Positions 9,372 through 18,578 of a stretch of 64,000 bases of DNA are shown here, piece after piece. Within the stretch, counting starts at the first letter, position 1; every line of letters starts with the position of its first letter. Location of the stretch: positions 248,001-312,000 of the forward strand of contig NZ_JAVRIE010000004.1 in assembly GCF_031846165.1 (NCBI RefSeq), given 5' to 3'. A program made the position numbers and the translations under genes. The notes under the pieces are model-generated. The model saw only the letters and a list, made by a program, of their open reading frames with translations. It did not search any database and was not told where the DNA came from. The DNA comes from Glaciecola blandensis (GTDB taxonomy: Bacteria > Pseudomonadota > Gammaproteobacteria > Enterobacterales > Alteromonadaceae).

Positions 9372-9389
9372 GTGTCATAAAACTGAAAC
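9372..9389 (+). promoter_or_regulatory. Candidate Pho box 2 (PhoB site)
   Basis: GTGTCATAAAACTGAAAC matches 15 of 18 Pho box positions and shares the exact 13-mer TGTCATAAAACTG with box 1, 113 bp upstream. GACAAT at 9399-9404 could be the -10, which would start transcription near 9411, about 40 nt before the receptor's ATG. Confidence 0.6.
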
Positions 9390-9450
9390 ACAAGACTAAG
9401 ACAATCACACCGCAAAAAATACTCAACTAAACCAACATAGGGATTAAAAT

Positions 9451-12400
9451 ATGTTTGCTAAGATGAAATTGAATCGCATTGCACTAGCAGTTGCGGTATC
9501 AGTTGGCTTATCAACCGCTGCTATGGCTCAAGAAACTTCATCAGCGTTACGTGGAACCGTAACGACTCAAACTGGTGAAATTTTGTCAGGCGCGACTGTA
9601 ACACTGATCGACACACGTACTGGTGTTGCAAGAACACTTGAAACAACAGCTAACGGTACATTCAATGCTCGCGGTTTGAGCATCGGTGGTCCGTACACTT
9701 TGATTGTTGCTGAGAGCGAAGGTTCAAGAACAATTGAAGATATTTACCTAAACCTAGGTGAATCATCAGAAGTAACTATCAGCTTGGTACCAGCCTCTGA
9801 TGTAGAAAGAATTGTTGTAACAGGCTCTGCGAGCGGTTTGATTACCGAGACAGTAGGTCCATCTTCAAACTATGGTTTTGACGATTTGCAATTCCAACCT
9901 TCTGTTGACCGTGACATCAAGGATGTTCTTCAGAACGATCCACGTATCACAATCGATTCAACGAACTCTAACGCTATCCAGTGTGCCGGTGGTAACAACC
10001 GCGGTAATACAATCACTGTAGACGGTGTTCAACAAAATGATAACTTTGGTTTGAATGGTAACGGTTACCCAACTGAGCGTTTACCTTTCCCATTCGACGC
10101 AATCAACCAGGTTGAAGTTCAACTTGCTCCGTTCGACGTAACTTATGGTGGCTTTACAGGTTGTGCAATCAATGCGGCAATCCTTGAAGGTGCAAACGAC
10201 GTTTTCGGTTCAGTATTCGTTGATTACACTAATGAAGACTTACAAGGTAACACGATCGAAGGTGATTCTTTTGAAGTAGCACCATTTGATGAAATGCGTT
10301 ATGGCTTCACTGTTGGTGCACCAATCATTAAAGATAAACTATTTATCTTCGGTGCTTTCGAAAAGCATGAACCAACTCAATTATTCAACAACGGTCCAGA
10401 AGGTGCTGGTTTTGCATCACCAATCCAAGGCCTAACTGTTGCTAACCTTGAAGAAGTTCGTCAAATTGCTCAAGACGTGTACGGTTACCAGGTTGGTGAC
10501 ATCCTTACGTCTGCAGACGAAAGTGAAGAAAAAGTACTTGTTAAGTTGTCTTGGTACATCAACGATGACCACCGTGCTACTTTGACTTACCAAAATACTG
10601 ACGGTAACACGATTAGTTCTACAGGTGCTGGCAGATCTAGCTATGCATTTAACGACCGTTACTACCAAAGAGCAAACGAACTTACTACAATGGTAGCTTC
10701 TGTTTATAGTAACTGGACAAACGATTTCTCAACTGAAGTTCGTTTAGCAAGTTCAGAAGTGAAAAATGGTCAAAAGCCTTTCACTTCAGATGCTAGCTTT
10801 GGTGATGTTCAAATCGAAGACGCGTACAATGGTAACGACATCTTCTTAGGTGCTGACCGTTTCCGTCAAGCAAACATTTTGAACTACGATACGACTAATG
10901 CGAAAATTGCTGCTAAATACATCATGGGCGACCATGAATTTACAGCTGGTTTTGAATACCAAGCAACAGAAGTATTCAACTTATTCGTTCCTGGTAGCCA
11001 AGGTGTCTTCGTTTTTGATGGTATCGACAACTTCAGAAATCAATTAGCTAGCGAAATTGATTACGCTATCCCAGCGTCACTTGACGCAAATGATGGTGCA
11101 GCTGCATTTACATTCAAAAACACCACTGTTTATGCGCAAGACAAATGGTTTGTGACTGATGACCTAACGCTAACTTACGGCCTACGTTTAGACAGCTGGA
11201 GCTCTGGTGATACACCAATTGCTAACCCACGTTTTGAAGACCGTTACGGTTTCACTAACGCAGAAGCGCCTGATATGACTTTGCTACAGCCTCGTATCGG
11301 TTTCAACTACATCGTAAGCTCTGACACCTTCGTATATGGTGGCGGTGGTTTATTCGCTGGTGGTAATCCAAATGTATGGTTGTCTAACAACTATTCAAAC
11401 AATGGTGTAAGCATCTTAGCATCATCTATTGAGCGTGAAAGTGGTAACACTGCTGCTGAATTAGCTGCATTAGACGGTTCTAACACTGCAAACTTCTTGT
11501 TTGAGCTACCTGCACTAAGTGTTGCTGGTCTAACAGGTGGTGACGGTGCGGTAAACGCATTGGATGCTGATTTTGACGTACCAGCAATCTGGAAATTTAA
11601 CTTAGGTACTCAACATTCATTTGAAAATGACGTGTTAGTTGGCTTAGACGTGATTTACTCACGTTATAAAGACAGCGCTAAGACCATTCCATTGAACGTT
11701 GTACCAAATGGTCGTGCACCAGATGGTCGTCCAATCTACAGAGATTTCGATGCGTTTGATGCAGATTGTCAAACTGGCGGTGACATCAGTCGTTGTGGAC
11801 GTTCTGGTACTGATTACTACCTAACAAATGCTGACGATAACGGCGATGCTTTGGTTGTTTCAACCTTCGCAACTAAGCGTTTCGACAATGGCTTCAAAGG
11901 TACTGTTGGTTATGCTTTCCAAAACATTAACGACGGTAGCCCAATGAACAGCTCAACAGCAAGTTCCAACTTCGGTAACTTGTCTGTTTCTGATTTGCTA
12001 GAGCCAGGTATTGCGACTTCAAACTATGAAACTGAGCACAGATTCACTTTGAATCTTAGCTACGTTACTCAGTTCATTGACGGTTTAGACACTCGTTTCA
12101 CATTATTCGGTTCACGTCAGTCTGGTAGAGCATACAGCTATACCTTCGACAATGACCCTGGTTTTGGTGATGAAAGATCATTTGAAGACCGTAACTTGTT
12201 GTATATACCAACTGAAGATGATCAGTTCGTAAACTACGGCCCTGACTTCGACCTAGCTGCTTTCAATACCTTTATTGAAGAAGCTGGTTTAGAGAGCAAG
12301 CGTGGTTCTATTTTACCTCGTAACTCTCAGAACAGTGATTGGTGGAGCCGCGTAGATTTACGTGTTTCTCAACAAATTCCTGGTTTCATGGAAGGTCACA

Positions 12401-12624
12401 AAGGTGAAGTTTATGTTGCAATCCGTAACTTCGGTAACTTGTTGAACAGCAACTGGGGCGTGCTACGTCAAGTTCCTTTTGAATTCAACTCGCCAGTAGT
12501 TGATGCGGTTATCAATGACGATGGTACTTACACATACACCAACTTTGATGGTGACCGTGGACAGTCTATCTTCAGCAGTTCATCTACTTACTCTATCCGA
12601 GTCGGTGTGAAATACACTTTCTAA
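9451..12624 (+). CDS. Oar-like TonB-dependent receptor with carboxypeptidase-regulatory domain
   Basis: A 1057-residue outer-membrane receptor. A signal peptide ends at AAMAQ near residue 27. Residues ~30-110 form a CarboxypepD-regulatory-like beta sandwich (LRGTVTTQTGEILSGATVTL). A TonB-box-like VERIVVTG follows, then the plug and a 22-strand barrel ending YSIRVGVKYTF with C-terminal Phe. The start has GGGATT upstream. This Oar-type architecture is common in Alteromonadales and Xanthomonadales. The upstream Pho-box-like sites suggest expression under phosphate limitation and hence an organophosphate or phosphate-linked substrate. That is inference; the ligand cannot be read from the sequence. 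Confidence 0.93.
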   Translation: MFAKMKLNRIALAVAVSVGLSTAAMAQETSSALRGTVTTQTGEILSGATVTLIDTRTGVARTLETTANGTFNARGLSIGGPYTLIVAESEGSRTIEDIYLNLGESSEVTISLVPASDVERIVVTGSASGLITETVGPSSNYGFDDLQFQPSVDRDIKDVLQNDPRITIDSTNSNAIQCAGGNNRGNTITVDGVQQNDNFGLNGNGYPTERLPFPFDAINQVEVQLAPFDVTYGGFTGCAINAAILEGANDVFGSVFVDYTNEDLQGNTIEGDSFEVAPFDEMRYGFTVGAPIIKDKLFIFGAFEKHEPTQLFNNGPEGAGFASPIQGLTVANLEEVRQIAQDVYGYQVGDILTSADESEEKVLVKLSWYINDDHRATLTYQNTDGNTISSTGAGRSSYAFNDRYYQRANELTTMVASVYSNWTNDFSTEVRLASSEVKNGQKPFTSDASFGDVQIEDAYNGNDIFLGADRFRQANILNYDTTNAKIAAKYIMGDHEFTAGFEYQATEVFNLFVPGSQGVFVFDGIDNFRNQLASEIDYAIPASLDANDGAAAFTFKNTTVYAQDKWFVTDDLTLTYGLRLDSWSSGDTPIANPRFEDRYGFTNAEAPDMTLLQPRIGFNYIVSSDTFVYGGGGLFAGGNPNVWLSNNYSNNGVSILASSIERESGNTAAELAALDGSNTANFLFELPALSVAGLTGGDGAVNALDADFDVPAIWKFNLGTQHSFENDVLVGLDVIYSRYKDSAKTIPLNVVPNGRAPDGRPIYRDFDAFDADCQTGGDISRCGRSGTDYYLTNADDNGDALVVSTFATKRFDNGFKGTVGYAFQNINDGSPMNSSTASSNFGNLSVSDLLEPGIATSNYETEHRFTLNLSYVTQFIDGLDTRFTLFGSRQSGRAYSYTFDNDPGFGDERSFEDRNLLYIPTEDDQFVNYGPDFDLAAFNTFIEEAGLESKRGSILPRNSQNSDWWSRVDLRVSQQIPGFMEGHKGEVYVAIRNFGNLLNSNWGVLRQVPFEFNSPVVDAVINDDGTYTYTNFDGDRGQSIFSSSSTYSIRVGVKYTF

Positions 12625-12680
12625 TTTGAAGTAATTCAATAGCGATGTGACCTAATGCATCGCTTTAGAAAGACACAAAA

Positions 12681-12712
12681 AAACCTAGGTTGTTATGACC
12701 TAGGTTTTTTTT
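12681..12712. terminator. Bidirectional terminator
   Basis: Stem AAACCTAGGT/ACCTAGGTTT with a 7-nt loop, flanked by A-rich sequence before and a T-run after. It serves the receptor on the plus strand and possibly the convergent polyamine genes. Confidence 0.9.
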
Positions 12713-12756
12713 ATGCTTAATGAACGAGAAGTGCCCTAACGAATGCGAAGGTCTTA

Positions 12757-13896
12757 TTAGGAAAGTCTTGCTTTAAACTCTTCGTAAGTGAATTGTTTTA
12801 TTAAATCGAAGTGACCATCTTTGCGTAAAATACCGATTGCTGGGTGTTCTACACCATTAAAGAAGGTTGTTTTTACCATGGTATAATGCAGCATGTCCTC
12901 AAAAACTAATTTATCACCCGCCTTAATAGCGTGATCAAAACTATACTCCTCAATGACGTCTCCAGCTAAACAAGAGTTCCCGCCGAGCTTGTAAGTGAAA
13001 GCCTTTTCGCCGGGTAAACCAGCGTCTGTAATAACAGGTCGATAAGGCATTTCCAATACATCTGGCATGTGCGCAGTTGCGCTGATATCCAAAATAAGGA
13101 TCTGTTGTTCATTCTCAACGATATCAACTACTTCTGCCACTAAGGGCCCAGCTTGCCATGCGACGGCTGAACCTGGCTCCATTATGATGTGCAAATTTGG
13201 ATACTTTTGTTTAAAGGCCTTCAAGGCACCGATTAAGTGCTCAACATCATAGCCTGCCTTGGTCATCAAATGACCGCCGCCGATGTTTAACCATTTTAAG
13301 TGGGGTAAGTACTGTCCAAACTTGATATCAATTGCGTTAAGAGTACGCTCAGTTGCAAAGGAATCGCATTCACATAAATTGTGTACATGAAACCCTTCAA
13401 TACCGCTCAGGTCTTGTCCTTCAAGTTGGGAGGCTAAGATGCCTAAACGTGAGCCCGGAGCGCATGGGTCATACAAAGGGGTATCGGCCTCTTGATTCTC
13501 TGGATTGACTCGCAAACCACCAGAAACAGGTGACGCCAATACCTGATCCTTGAACTGACGCCATTGGTTTAGGCTATTAAATGACAAGTGATTGACCAAG
13601 CCTAGCAATTCATCCATATCTCTTTGCTTGTAAGCAGGAGAGAAGCAATGTACTTCACCACCCATCTCATATTTGGCTAATTTAGCCTCCCATACAGCGC
13701 TAGCCGTAGCGCCTTTAAGAAACTGCTTCACCAAAGGAAACGTTGACCACATGGAGAAGCCTTTGAGGGCCAAGATAATATCGACACCTGCGCGTGCTTG
13801 AACGTCGGCCATTAGCTTCAAGTTTGCCTCTAGCTTTGCCTCATCGCACACATAACAGGGTGATGGGATGTCATCGCGAATATATTTACTTGTCAT
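12757..13896 (-). CDS. nspC: Carboxynorspermidine/carboxyspermidine decarboxylase
   Basis: A 379-residue PLP-dependent fold III (alanine-racemase/ornithine-decarboxylase-like) enzyme. The PLP lysine is K45 in ALKGFSMW; glycine-rich LNIGGGHLM and GNSCLAGDV (active-site Cys) are visible. It decarboxylates carboxynorspermidine or carboxyspermidine in the alternative triamine pathway. It lies 36 nt downstream of the dehydrogenase on the same strand, giving a two-gene operon. The diaminobutyrate aminotransferase/decarboxylase that supplies diaminopropane for norspermidine is not in this window, so the product may be spermidine. Confidence 0.94.
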   Translation of the reverse strand: MTSKYIRDDIPSPCYVCDEAKLEANLKLMADVQARAGVDIILALKGFSMWSTFPLVKQFLKGATASAVWEAKLAKYEMGGEVHCFSPAYKQRDMDELLGLVNHLSFNSLNQWRQFKDQVLASPVSGGLRVNPENQEADTPLYDPCAPGSRLGILASQLEGQDLSGIEGFHVHNLCECDSFATERTLNAIDIKFGQYLPHLKWLNIGGGHLMTKAGYDVEHLIGALKAFKQKYPNLHIIMEPGSAVAWQAGPLVAEVVDIVENEQQILILDISATAHMPDVLEMPYRPVITDAGLPGEKAFTYKLGGNSCLAGDVIEEYSFDHAIKAGDKLVFEDMLHYTMVKTTFFNGVEHPAIGILRKDGHFDLIKQFTYEEFKARLS

Positions 13897-13932
13897 TCAC
13901 TCACCAATATACCTTTATTTATTATGTTCCAT

Positions 13933-15135
13933 TTATTGACTAAATGGGCTTTGCTCACATTCAATCACATGCCAAGGTAAGCCATGTTGATTCAGCATGT
14001 CCATGAACGGATCTGGATCAAATTGCTCCATGTTCCATACACCAGGCTTCTTCCATGTATTATTCAACATAAGTGCAGCACCAATCATTGCGGGTACACC
14101 GGTAGTATAAGATACAGCTTGCGCACCCACTTCTTCATAACAAGCAGCGTGGTCGCAATTGTTATAGATAAAAATCGTTCGCTCTTTTCCGTCTTTCATT
14201 CCGGTAATATAGGTTCCGATACATGTTTTTCCTGTATATCCTTCAGCAAGAGAACCTGGGTTTGGAAGTACGGCTTTTAAGAACTCTAATGGAACAATTT
14301 GCTGACCTTGGAATTCAACGGGCTCGATACTTGTCATACCGATCCCTTCAAGTACTTTTAGGTGATTTAAATAAGCATCGCCAAAAGTCATCCAGAAGCG
14401 CGCGCGCTTCAAAGTTGGGAAATGCTTAACCAAAGACTCTAACTCTTCATGGAACATCAAATAAGACGCGCGTACACCAATGTTCTGATAGTCGAGGTCT
14501 TCTCTTACGCTAAGTGGTTCTGTTTCTTTCCACTCACCATTTTCCCAGAAACGACCACGTTGAGTAATTTCACGGATGTTGATTTCTGGATTGAAGTTTG
14601 TTGCAAACGCTTGACCGTGATCACCGCCATTACAATCAACGATATCGAGATAATGTACTTCGTCGAAATAGTGTTTAGCAGCGTAAGCTGTGTATACATT
14701 GGTTACGCCTGGATCAAAGCCACTGCCTAAAAGTGCCATAATGCCAGCATCTTGGAATTTTTGTTGATACGCCCACTGCCAAGAATATTCAAACTTCGCT
14801 ACGTCCTTAGGTTCGTAGTTGGCTGTATCCAAATAATCTGTTTTAGTCGCTAAGCAGGCATCCATAATCGGTAAATCTTGATAAGGAAGTGCAAGGTTTA
14901 CAACGAGATCAGGTTTCACCTGGTTGATAAGCTCAGCAACTGCATCAGCATCATCAGCATCAACGGCGAAAACCGCTTTTAATCGGTCAGCACCAACTTC
15001 TGCTTGTAACGCTTCACATTTCGATAATGTGCGAGATGCGAGATAAATTTCATCGAACATTTCAGGTAAACGAGCGCACTTTTTCACAGTGACTGATGAA
15101 ACGCCGCCAGCGCCGATAATGAGTACACGAGACAT
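13933..15135 (-). CDS. Carboxynorspermidine/carboxyspermidine dehydrogenase (saccharopine dehydrogenase family)
   Basis: A 400-residue enzyme of the saccharopine dehydrogenase/Lys1 family. It opens with an NAD(P) Rossmann motif VLIIGAGGVSSVTVKKCA and has GSGFDPGVTNVY, typical of the CASDH/CANSDH group. It reductively condenses aspartate semialdehyde with a diamine. The neighbouring nspC decides between this and lysine-type saccharopine chemistry. The ATG is preceded by TAAGGAAT. It is the first gene of the pair. Confidence 0.93.
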   Translation of the reverse strand: MSRVLIIGAGGVSSVTVKKCARLPEMFDEIYLASRTLSKCEALQAEVGADRLKAVFAVDADDADAVAELINQVKPDLVVNLALPYQDLPIMDACLATKTDYLDTANYEPKDVAKFEYSWQWAYQQKFQDAGIMALLGSGFDPGVTNVYTAYAAKHYFDEVHYLDIVDCNGGDHGQAFATNFNPEINIREITQRGRFWENGEWKETEPLSVREDLDYQNIGVRASYLMFHEELESLVKHFPTLKRARFWMTFGDAYLNHLKVLEGIGMTSIEPVEFQGQQIVPLEFLKAVLPNPGSLAEGYTGKTCIGTYITGMKDGKERTIFIYNNCDHAACYEEVGAQAVSYTTGVPAMIGAALMLNNTWKKPGVWNMEQFDPDPFMDMLNQHGLPWHVIECEQSPFSQ

Positions 15136-15337
15136 ATAAATTCCTTACTGTGGTTGAGCGCTGCATCGTAACAGCAATTTTTTAATTGGCAAGTCTAAAA
15201 ATGTTGCCATGGTGAATCTAAGCCTAGCATGGTCAACAAAGAAAAGGCAGGGGCTTGAACGCTCGGTTTTTGTCGCAGACATAATTGGAAATTTGGCGTT
15301 TATAAAAGAGGTAAACGTAGAATATAATTGGACTTAC

Positions 15338-15772
15338 TTAGTCGGAAAAGTCACAGGTAAATGGCTTACCTAATTTGATACTGTTTATCTCAAACTCATA
15401 AGGATAAAGAGTGAGGATGTTTTCGCCATTAGAATCGCTTAAGCTAAACATAAGCCCATCGGTCTCTCTGGCATCAGGGGTTTTCAATGTTGCAGCGTAG
15501 ACTAATAAACTAACAGCGGATTTAGCTTGGATTTTTTGTATGGCGATTTGTCTCTCTAGCTTTTCAATCATGCCAAAGTGAGCGCCATTAGGGTGTGTGT
15601 TCTGACAGTCTTCATCTTCTAAAAAAATACACTGCATATCTTTATCTATTGAGATAACGGCGAAAGGATACAGCGTTTCTGAACGAGACAGCATAATCCG
15701 ACACAAGTGCAAGGCCTTGTCGATGACGTCTGCATATTGGACCTGGTCTTTTAAAATCATATTCTGTTTCAT
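15338..15772 (-). CDS. Hypothetical protein, 144 residues
   Basis: I do not recognise this family. It is a soluble acidic protein without signal or membrane segment, containing a beta-rich middle (YPFAVISIDKDMQCIFLED) and end (NILTLYPYEFE). An upstream in-frame GTG at 15799 is possible, but the ATG at 15772 is preceded by GGTGG at proper spacing, so I choose it. It stands alone between the polyamine operon and the deaminase-like gene. Typical codon use suggests a real gene of the host lineage. Confidence 0.7.
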   Translation of the reverse strand: MKQNMILKDQVQYADVIDKALHLCRIMLSRSETLYPFAVISIDKDMQCIFLEDEDCQNTHPNGAHFGMIEKLERQIAIQKIQAKSAVSLLVYAATLKTPDARETDGLMFSLSDSNGENILTLYPYEFEINSIKLGKPFTCDFSD

Positions 15773-15906
15773 TGTTAACCACCAAATCTTATTGTTCACA
15801 TCGGCTTACTAGTTCGTACCGGCTCAAGCTACAAACTGATACTCGCGTTACTGTTTTCGCTTTATCACCATTGTTAACGACATATCTTACTTAATAGTTC
15901 AGTCGA

Positions 15907-16869
15907 TTATTTCGAAACGTTTATACGCTTGTGTGCGCGATTACCTTGAAGCCCTCCGGTATGAAGCAATAACACACGGCTACCAGGTCGTATTTTTCCT
16001 GTTTTTATCATATCGTTGGCCGCCCAAAAGCATTTTCCTGAGTATACAGGTTCAATTTGCAATGAATTATTGGCGTTATAGTGCTCACAGAAAGCTAGCA
16101 AATCAGCACTGGTTTTCGCATATCCACCATGATGATACTCATGCTCAATATGCCATCGGGTATGCTGTTCTTGACCTAAAAATTGCCCAACCAGTTCTTC
16201 TAGGTAGCTTTTACCTTTTAGTACAGCAACGCCTACGAACGTATTAATACTAGTCGCTTGATGTTTATTCACCAGGCCTGCCAAGCTAGCGCCACTCGCG
16301 ACAGGCAGAAGAGCAAGGTCGAACATGAGTTCAGGTTGTTGATAGCTTACTTCTTTATGTATTTCAGCGACGCCTTGCAAAGCAGCTGATTGCGAACCTC
16401 CCTCCGGAATGCAGAGATCCGCTTGAAGGTAATTTTTGAGCTCATCAATATACGCGGGGTCGGTGCGTCGCTGGTAATCTGTTTTGTTTACAAAGTGCAG
16501 TTGCCCCTGCCAGTGACAAATATCTTGGAGCGTAGGACTTAAGACTTGGTGTTGGAGGTACTTGCCTCGCACGACAGCTGTGAAGGCGATCCCAAGTTGA
16601 GCACAACAAAAGGCAAGCGCATGTAAATGATTGGAGTATGGCCCACCAAAGCTAATGACATGCGATGGCGGACTGCTATACCAACTCACCAAGGTTTGTT
16701 GTAGCTTTCGCCACTTATTGCCTGAAATAATCGGGTGGATTAAATCGTCTCGTTTACACCAAACTTCGACACCCTTTGCTGCGCTGTCAGGCAGTGAGAT
16801 CTGTTCCAGTGGAGAGGGTAAATTTATCGCCAAGTCAGTCAGTAACTCAGATTCAGTCTTTACTCGCAT
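15907..16869 (-). CDS. PLP-dependent ACC deaminase/D-cysteine desulfhydrase family enzyme
   Basis: A 320-residue fold II PLP enzyme. The PLP lysine is K52 in SGNKWRKL, followed by the phosphate-contact stretch SFGGPYSNHLHALAF and the C-terminal LLHTGG. The family covers 1-aminocyclopropane-1-carboxylate deaminase and D-cysteine desulfhydrase; in marine gammaproteobacteria D-cysteine or a related amino acid is the likelier substrate. Function is assigned only to family level. It is monocistronic as far as I can see. Confidence 0.88.
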   Translation of the reverse strand: MRVKTESELLTDLAINLPSPLEQISLPDSAAKGVEVWCKRDDLIHPIISGNKWRKLQQTLVSWYSSPPSHVISFGGPYSNHLHALAFCCAQLGIAFTAVVRGKYLQHQVLSPTLQDICHWQGQLHFVNKTDYQRRTDPAYIDELKNYLQADLCIPEGGSQSAALQGVAEIHKEVSYQQPELMFDLALLPVASGASLAGLVNKHQATSINTFVGVAVLKGKSYLEELVGQFLGQEQHTRWHIEHEYHHGGYAKTSADLLAFCEHYNANNSLQIEPVYSGKCFWAANDMIKTGKIRPGSRVLLLHTGGLQGNRAHKRINVSK

Positions 16870-16887
16870 TTTAAAATGTCACTTGTC

Positions 16888-17101
16888 TTAAAACGAAATT
16901 TTCACACTCGCACTGTAGGTAAGAGGATTATAGTCGAGATCACCCACTAGACCCACTGCATTTTCTTCGCTGGTGAGTTCAATGCCACCGCTAATTGCCT
17001 TGAGCACCGAGATACCATCCTGTTTGTTTTGCCTGACTAGTAAAACTGATTGAGACTCCTAAAAAGATCAGCGAGGTTATATGGTGGATACGTGTTTTCA
17101 T
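16888..17101 (-). pseudogene. Remnant of outer-membrane beta-barrel protein gene
   Basis: From an ATG at 17101 (with AAGG-type ribosome site) a 36-codon frame encodes a clear signal peptide ending TSQAKQ and a first strand GWYLGAQG, then stops at 16991. In the +1 frame the sequence continues into GGIELTSEENAVGLVG and ends YSASVKISF plus stop at 16888, which looks like the last strand of an outer-membrane barrel with terminal Phe. The middle, normally over 100 residues, is missing. The simplest reading is an internal deletion with loss of frame. Residual signal peptide and C-terminal barrel signature are directly visible; the original family is not identifiable. Confidence 0.65.
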
Positions 17102-17310
17102 GTTGAGCCTTTTTCAATGTATGTGCGCCTTCAAGAGGAATGTGACTGCTAGCGCAATGTGAGTATAAGTAAGGTGTAGCTTATCTTTACGCACAGAGCG
17201 AGCGAAAGTGCGTTATATTTGGATTAAATAAGTTTAATCGCGGGCAATGATCTATATGTACAACACAGATCGTTTAAGACCAGTGTAACCAATAACATAA
17301 AGGCAATAGA

Positions 17311-17952
17311 GTGAAGAGATTAAACCAACAAGGCGCATTAAAGCCGCTTATGTTTGCTAGCCTTTTGAGCTTAAGCACATTTACAAGTGCTGACATCAAT
17401 GATGCAACAGTCAACGATGGTAAAGTGGTAGCAACCGAGACATCAAGCGTGTCGGCTAACAGCGCTGAAAATACATCACCACTGAATTTAAATCAGATAG
17501 CCGAGCGTTATATTCCAGAAGCTGAGGCAGTGGGTGAAGCAAGATTAAAAATCATGTTTTGGAAAATCTATGATGCCAAGCTAGTCGCGAGCAAGGGGCA
17601 GTGGCAAGCTAACTCTCCATTCGCGCTATCTTTAACTTATTTACGAGACTTTGACGGAGAAGATATTGCGAGTCGTTCGGTTGATGAGATGCGAGATATT
17701 GGGTACGAAGATGAAGTTGAATTGGCAAAATGGTACGAGCAGATGCGGTCTGTATTTCCGAATGTGAAGGAAGGGGAAAATATTACGGGTGTACTCGATA
17801 CTAAAAAACACACTCATTTTTACTATCAAGGAAAATTGATAGGGAGTATCGATGATATTAGTTTTGGCCAATCTTTCTTTGACATCTGGCTGCATAAAAA
17901 TACCTCTGAACCAGAAATGCGAAAGCAACTTCTGGGTATGACAAAAGACTGA
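17311..17952 (+). CDS. Chalcone isomerase-like periplasmic protein
   Basis: A 213-residue protein starting at GTG, with a signal peptide to about residue 27 (STFTSADI) and a chalcone-isomerase-like domain (VGEARLKIMFWKIYDAKLVA...LSLTYLRDFDGEDIASRSVDEM). Bacterial members are not flavonoid enzymes; a fatty-acid-binding role is the common suggestion. It is 17 nt upstream of a DUF3833 lipoprotein. In other gammaproteobacteria these two occur with an SDR, a cyclopropane-fatty-acid synthase and an ECF sigma/ChrR pair of the photo-oxidative stress response; only the SDR is near here. Confidence 0.85.
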   Translation: MKRLNQQGALKPLMFASLLSLSTFTSADINDATVNDGKVVATETSSVSANSAENTSPLNLNQIAERYIPEAEAVGEARLKIMFWKIYDAKLVASKGQWQANSPFALSLTYLRDFDGEDIASRSVDEMRDIGYEDEVELAKWYEQMRSVFPNVKEGENITGVLDTKKHTHFYYQGKLIGSIDDISFGQSFFDIWLHKNTSEPEMRKQLLGMTKD

Positions 17953-17969
17953 ATTAAAGGACGAACAAC

Positions 17970-18515
17970 ATGACACAGAAGCTATTTAGAACCACTACTT
18001 ATCTCATTTTTTCCTTGATATTCTTAAGCGCATGTTCGGTGTCGATTGACGGTGAACAATATAAAGCCGTCGAGCCAGACTTTAACATTGAATCGTTTTT
18101 TGATGGCAAGGTGAAAGCGTGGGGTATCGTGCAGAATCGCGACGGAGATGTTGTGCAGCGGTTCGTTGTTAATATCGACGGTTATATGAAAGAAGGTAAT
18201 TTAATTCTTGATGAAACTTTCGAGTACGGTGTCGGTGAAGGCCCGTTGACCCGAGTGTGGACTTTGAGTAAGAACGCTAATGGTACTTATACTGGTAATG
18301 CAGGTGATATAGCGGGTCCAGCCACAGGTACACCCTATGGAAATGCATTCAATTTCGTTTATGAAATGGATTTGGCGGTAGATGACAGTACATATCGGGT
18401 TAACTTTGATGACTGGTTCTGGGCTTTCGATGAAAATACCATGATGAATCGCTCGTATATCAAAAAGTTTGGCTTAGTCATGGCTGAAGTCACGATTTTT
18501 ATGCAAAAGCAATAA
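17970..18515 (+). CDS. DUF3833 lipoprotein
   Basis: A 181-residue predicted lipoprotein, signal with lipobox LSAC near residue 19, then a lipocalin-like beta barrel (FDGKVKAWGIVQNRDGDVVQRFVVNIDG...TYTGNAGDIAG). It matches DUF3833. It follows the chalcone-isomerase-like gene and is closed by a hairpin terminator. Association with membrane lipid modification under oxidative stress is known context for the family; exact function is unknown. Confidence 0.87.
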   Translation: MTQKLFRTTTYLIFSLIFLSACSVSIDGEQYKAVEPDFNIESFFDGKVKAWGIVQNRDGDVVQRFVVNIDGYMKEGNLILDETFEYGVGEGPLTRVWTLSKNANGTYTGNAGDIAGPATGTPYGNAFNFVYEMDLAVDDSTYRVNFDDWFWAFDENTMMNRSYIKKFGLVMAEVTIFMQKQ

Positions 18516-18540
18516 ACACGCCTTCGTTACTTATCTAATA

Positions 18541-18578
18541 AACGACAAAACAAACTAGTTGTCTGTTTTGTCGTTTTT
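18541..18578. terminator. Terminator hairpin overlapping the SDR stop
   Basis: A 12-bp perfect stem AACGACAAAACA/TGTTTTGTCGTT with an 11-nt loop and a following T-run. It sits between the convergent DUF3833 and SDR genes, and its 3' arm lies inside the last codons of the SDR gene. Confidence 0.85.

Noticed and set aside
10432..10668. Minus-strand ORF inside the Oar-like receptor
   Set aside because: Shadow of a gene with strong coding signal; no ribosome site and no recognisable domain. The same holds for the other frames inside known genes, such as 956-1171 and 14449-14730.
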